7,918 nt of DNA from contig JAEDNF010000068.1 of NCBI GenBank assembly GCA_016302655.1, positions 1 to 7,918 on the forward strand, read 5' to 3'. How positions within the stretch are numbered: the stretch's first letter is position 1; each line of letters starts with the position of its first letter. The position numbers were made by a program, and so were the translations under genes. Positions 6,069 to 7,918 of the stretch are shown one piece after another. The notes below the pieces were generated by a model, which was not told the origin of the DNA, did no database searches, and worked only from the letters and a program-made list of their open reading frames with translations. This DNA is from Oscillospiraceae bacterium. GTDB lineage: Bacteria > Bacillota > Clostridia > Oscillospirales > Ruminococcaceae.

Positions 6069-6093
6069 CTGACGGTATTTATACCGATGTCAG
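6069..6093. repeat. Palindrome copy 1, core GGTATTTATACC
   Basis: CGGTAT-TT-ATACCG (6073-6086) lies within a longer interrupted inverted repeat whose outer arms are CTGAC (6069-6073) and GTCAG (6089-6093). The 12-bp core GGTATTTATACC (6074-6085) recurs exactly at 6271-6282. It could be an operator or the end of a small mobile element. Confidence 0.5.
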
Positions 6094-6139
6094 CTTCTCC
6101 AAAAAGTCTATATTTACATTAATAGATTATTTTCTAAAA

Positions 6140-6162
6140 CCCCATCCCCAAACCCCTTCCCC
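6140..6162 (-). repeat. Four-tract G-quadruplex motif on the minus strand
   Basis: The plus strand has four successive C4 runs (6140-6143, 6146-6149, 6153-6156, 6159-6162) separated by 2, 3 and 2 bases. The minus strand therefore reads G4-N2-G4-N3-G4-N2-G4, a textbook intramolecular G-quadruplex pattern. Its last two tracts are also the left arm of the adjacent hairpin (6153-6173), so the two structures exclude each other. Confidence 0.6.
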
Positions 6163-6230
6163 TCGGGAAGGGGCTATTTATCGGGGGCTATCGCCCCTCG
6201 TCCCTATTGGGGGCTTCGCCCCTCAACCCC
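6153..6230. repeat. GC-rich block of three tandem hairpins (REP-like)
   Basis: Three perfect stems in under 80 bp: CCCCTTCCC/GGGAAGGGG with a 3-nt loop (6153-6173), GGGGC/GCCCC with a 4-nt loop (6184-6197), and GGGGC/GCCCC with a 3-nt loop (6210-6222). The last two are near-copies of a GGGGGCT-(A)TCGCCCCTC unit set 26 bp apart. The composition is very different from the surrounding A/T-rich spacer, as expected for a dispersed intergenic repeat. A T6 run follows at 6232-6237. Confidence 0.55.
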
Positions 6231-6267
6231 ATTTTTTATTAACAAAGAGGTTTATCTACAGTCTGTC

Positions 6268-6285
6268 GATGGTATTTATACCATC
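6268..6285. repeat. Palindrome copy 2, core GGTATTTATACC
   Basis: A perfect 8-bp inverted repeat, GATGGTAT/ATACCATC with a 2-bp centre, sharing the exact 12-bp core of copy 1. It lies on the other side of the GC-rich block, with the cores 197 bp apart. Read inward from each end, the two flanks are partly alike (ATACC followed six bases later by CAG), as imperfect terminal inverted repeats would be. Confidence 0.5.
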
Positions 6286-6415
6286 TTTTACTATGATAAA
6301 TCGCTGTCGTTTAAATTTTTGCATTTTTTCACGAAAATAAATTCAGATGTCGGCGAATAAACCGCAATAATCGTATGTGATTCTTCCGATTTTGCAAGAA
6401 GTTTAAACAGAACTT

Positions 6416-6443
6416 GCACAATGATAGTTGTGCTGTGGCACAA
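6416..6443. promoter_or_regulatory. Three alternating GCACAA/TTGTGC half-sites, candidate operator
   Basis: GCACAA (6416-6421), TTGTGC (6428-6433) and GCACAA (6438-6443) are three exact half-sites in alternating orientation, forming two overlapping palindromes with 6-bp and 4-bp centres. They end 16 bp before the -35 of the M20 gene promoter, around -79 to -52 from the likely start. That is an activator-type position. Confidence 0.5.
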
Positions 6444-6459
6444 AAGGCAATAAAAGCGG

Positions 6460-6488
6460 TTGACCTTTAACTGTCGGGGTAGTACAAT
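6460..6488 (+). promoter_or_regulatory. Sigma-A-type promoter of the M20 amidohydrolase gene
   Basis: TTGACC (6460-6465) and TACAAT (6483-6488) with a 17-bp spacer, close to consensus. Transcription should begin near 6495, leaving a leader of about 75 nt before the ATG at 6571. The reading frame is open back to the TTG inside this -35, but that codon cannot be translated from this promoter. Confidence 0.8.
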
Positions 6489-6511
6489 ACAGATAAAGAA
6501 AAATAAACGGC

Positions 6512-6542
6512 AACGGCGCAGGACAAGGTGTTCTGCGCCGTT
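6512..6542 (+). promoter_or_regulatory. 13-bp leader hairpin, attenuator-like
   Basis: Left arm 6512-6524 (core CGGCGCAG) pairs with right arm 6530-6542 (core CTGCGCCG), with one G-U pair and a 5-nt loop (6525-6529). Four T (6541-6544) end and follow the stem. It sits in the leader about 17 nt after the predicted start and 10 nt before the SD, so it could terminate transcription early, bind a regulator, or stabilise the mRNA 5' end. Confidence 0.6.
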
Positions 6543-6570
6543 TTGTCAAACAGGAAAGGACGAAGTAAAA

Positions 6571-7833
6571 ATGTATAAATGCAGTTTAGAGAGAATGAAG
6601 GATAAGATAGCTACTTTCAGCAAATTCGGCGACGCAGGTCACGGCGGAATCACCCGTTATTCGCTGTCACCCGAAGCGCTGATGGCGAGAAATGAATTTA
6701 TCAAGCGTATGAAGGCGATAGGTGCAGAGATAGAGATCGACGATGTGGCAAACATCTATGCTACGCTTCCCGGCACCGATCCCGACGCAAAGCGTATAGT
6801 AATGGCTTCGCACTGCGACTCGGTAAAGAACGGCGGCAACTACGACGGTATTCTCGGCGTTATGTCCGCTATGGAGGTTCTTGAAACGGTAGCAGAGCAG
6901 TCAATTCCTCACAAGCATCCGCTGACAGCAATGATATGGACTAACGAAGAAGGCTCGCTCTATCCGCCTGCCATGATGTGCTCGGGTATTGTCTGCTACG
7001 ACTATCTGCCCGAAGATATCAGAGCAAAGTTCAAGTATGAAGATATGATGCAGTCAAAGAGTATTCTTGACAACACCGGCACATTCGGCGAGGCTCTTGA
7101 AAAATCGGGCTTCAAGGGCGACAAGAAGTACCGTCTTTCTCCCGAAAAATATCTGTATATGTTTGAAACTCATATCGAGCAGGGACCTATCCTTGAAGAC
7201 GCAGGAAACGATATCGGCGTTGTAGACTGTGTTCTGGGTATGTTTAACTACAGGCTGAAGTTCTACGGTCAGACTACTCACGCAGGCACATTCCCGATGC
7301 CTAAGCGCCGTGACGCATTCCTTGCCGCTTCACAGGCTCTTTGCTATCTGCACGAAGAGATAGACAAGCTCGGCTACAGCGACCTTGTTTACACAACGGG
7401 CGAAGTTGTATGCCATCCTTGCGTACATACCTGCGTACCCGACTTTTTCGACTTCTCGTTCGATTCACGCCACGAAGACCCCAAGGTACTTGAAAAGGTG
7501 CTTGCCATTGTCAAGTCCTGCGAAGAGAAGACATGGGCAGGCTGTACCTGCAAGGTTGAAAAGGCATGGAATCGTGACACGGTATACTGGGATAAAAAGC
7601 TCGTCGGATATGTCAAGCAGGCCGCTGAAGAATGCGGCGTAAAGCACCAGTACATTCACTCCGGCGCAGGACACGACGCACAGTTTGCCGCATATATGCT
7701 GCCTACTACAATGATATTTGTACAGTCCAAGGACGGCCTTTCGCACTGCGAGCCGGAATACTCAAGCCCCGAGCATTGCACCGAGGGCGCAACGGTAATG
7801 CTGAACGCCGTTCTCAAGGCAGATAACGATTAA
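6571..7833 (+). CDS. M20-family amidohydrolase (N-carbamoyl-L-amino-acid hydrolase/allantoate amidohydrolase type)
   Basis: 420-residue cytoplasmic dinuclear-metal hydrolase of the hydantoinase/carbamoylase branch of peptidase family M20, which hydrolyses N-carbamoyl or ureido amides. The catalytic domain has ASHCDSVKNGGNYDG (79-93; ligands His81 and Asp92), TNEEG (124-128; Glu126 base, Glu127 ligand), ETHIEQGP (199-206; His201) and a final DGLSHCEPEYS (388-398; His392). The dimerisation domain holds GQTTHAGTFPM (233-243) and FDSR (297-300), and GAGHDA (365-370) matches the family's substrate loop. The start is ATG 6571, with AGGAAAGGA upstream; the in-frame extension to 6460 is ruled out by the promoter. 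Substrate cannot be told from sequence: carbamoyl-amino acid, allantoate or a related ureido compound. It is monocistronic, with no hydantoinase or purine-catabolism neighbour in view. About 15 Cys is high. Confidence 0.88.
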   Translation: MYKCSLERMKDKIATFSKFGDAGHGGITRYSLSPEALMARNEFIKRMKAIGAEIEIDDVANIYATLPGTDPDAKRIVMASHCDSVKNGGNYDGILGVMSAMEVLETVAEQSIPHKHPLTAMIWTNEEGSLYPPAMMCSGIVCYDYLPEDIRAKFKYEDMMQSKSILDNTGTFGEALEKSGFKGDKKYRLSPEKYLYMFETHIEQGPILEDAGNDIGVVDCVLGMFNYRLKFYGQTTHAGTFPMPKRRDAFLAASQALCYLHEEIDKLGYSDLVYTTGEVVCHPCVHTCVPDFFDFSFDSRHEDPKVLEKVLAIVKSCEEKTWAGCTCKVEKAWNRDTVYWDKKLVGYVKQAAEECGVKHQYIHSGAGHDAQFAAYMLPTTMIFVQSKDGLSHCEPEYSSPEHCTEGATVMLNAVLKADND

Positions 7834-7918
7834 TTGTGATATCTACGACCACTTCTTTTTTTGGTATATTTCCTGACTGATTTTGCTTTGTTTATTATGA
7901 TTTGCACCTGCTTTTTGC

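Larger units (their letters stand above)
5937..6459. other. Long non-coding divergent spacer between rpe and the M20 amidohydrolase
   Basis: About 520 bp without a credible coding region on either strand; it is A/T-rich except for the GC-rich block at 6140-6230. It holds the paired palindromes, the G-quadruplex/hairpin block and the half-site array listed separately. Because both flanking genes point away from it, none of its hairpins is in the position of a terminator for a neighbouring gene. Confidence 0.6.

Noticed and set aside
5937..6459. CRISPR array or tRNA in the long spacer
   Set aside because: Repeats are two or three copies with irregular spacing and no conserved direct repeat/spacer pattern; no cloverleaf or CCA-type tRNA end was seen.
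7853..7861. T-run after the M20 gene as an intrinsic terminator
   Set aside because: No stable stem precedes it; only a 4-bp ACCA/TGGT pair is possible around it.

Overview
The window looks like a piece of a mid-GC Firmicutes (Clostridia) chromosome, plausibly a gut Ruminococcaceae/Oscillospirales relative. The grounds are a MecA-type adaptor (a Gram-positive family), strong AGGAGG-like ribosome binding sites, sigma-A promoters with 17-bp spacers, very A/T-rich spacers, and an Rnf-like cluster. The taxon is inference; there is no rRNA or other marker gene here.

Left arm (1-4541, all minus strand). Read in the direction of transcription, the order is rnfD-like, rnfE-like, rnfA-like, a membrane-anchored glycoside-hydrolase-like protein (DUF4015-type), then yajC. 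The first four are packed as an operon: rnfD/rnfE overlap by 47 bp, and the next gaps are 11 and 7 nt. yajC follows after 82 nt with its own good promoter. The three Rnf-like proteins are clear homologues of the membrane subunits D, E and A. However, every cofactor-bearing residue I can place is gone: the flavinylated Thr of RnfD, and the four Cys of RnfE/RnfA that hold the intramembrane [2Fe-2S] cluster. The genes for RnfB, RnfC and RnfG are also absent from the cluster. This redox-stripped D-E-A module, linked to an extracytoplasmic GH-like protein, is the best candidate here for an undescribed system.

Middle (4542-5852). A 115-bp divergent spacer separates rnfD from a plus-strand mecA-like gene for a cysteine-rich ClpC adaptor. 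mecA runs tail to tail into rpe (ribulose-phosphate 3-epimerase, minus strand) with a 4-bp overlap of the stop regions. rpe has a well-formed promoter and a leader inverted repeat.

Spacer 5853-6570. This roughly 700-bp divergent spacer has no convincing gene but much structure: two copies of a palindrome with core GGTATTTATACC, a GC-rich block with three hairpins and a four-tract G-quadruplex motif, three alternating GCACAA/TTGTGC half-sites, a near-consensus promoter, and a 13-bp leader hairpin.

Right arm (6571-7833, plus). A complete M20-family amidohydrolase of the N-carbamoyl-L-amino-acid hydrolase/allantoate amidohydrolase group. The last 85 bases hold nothing I can name; there is a T-run at about 7853-7861 but no stem before it.
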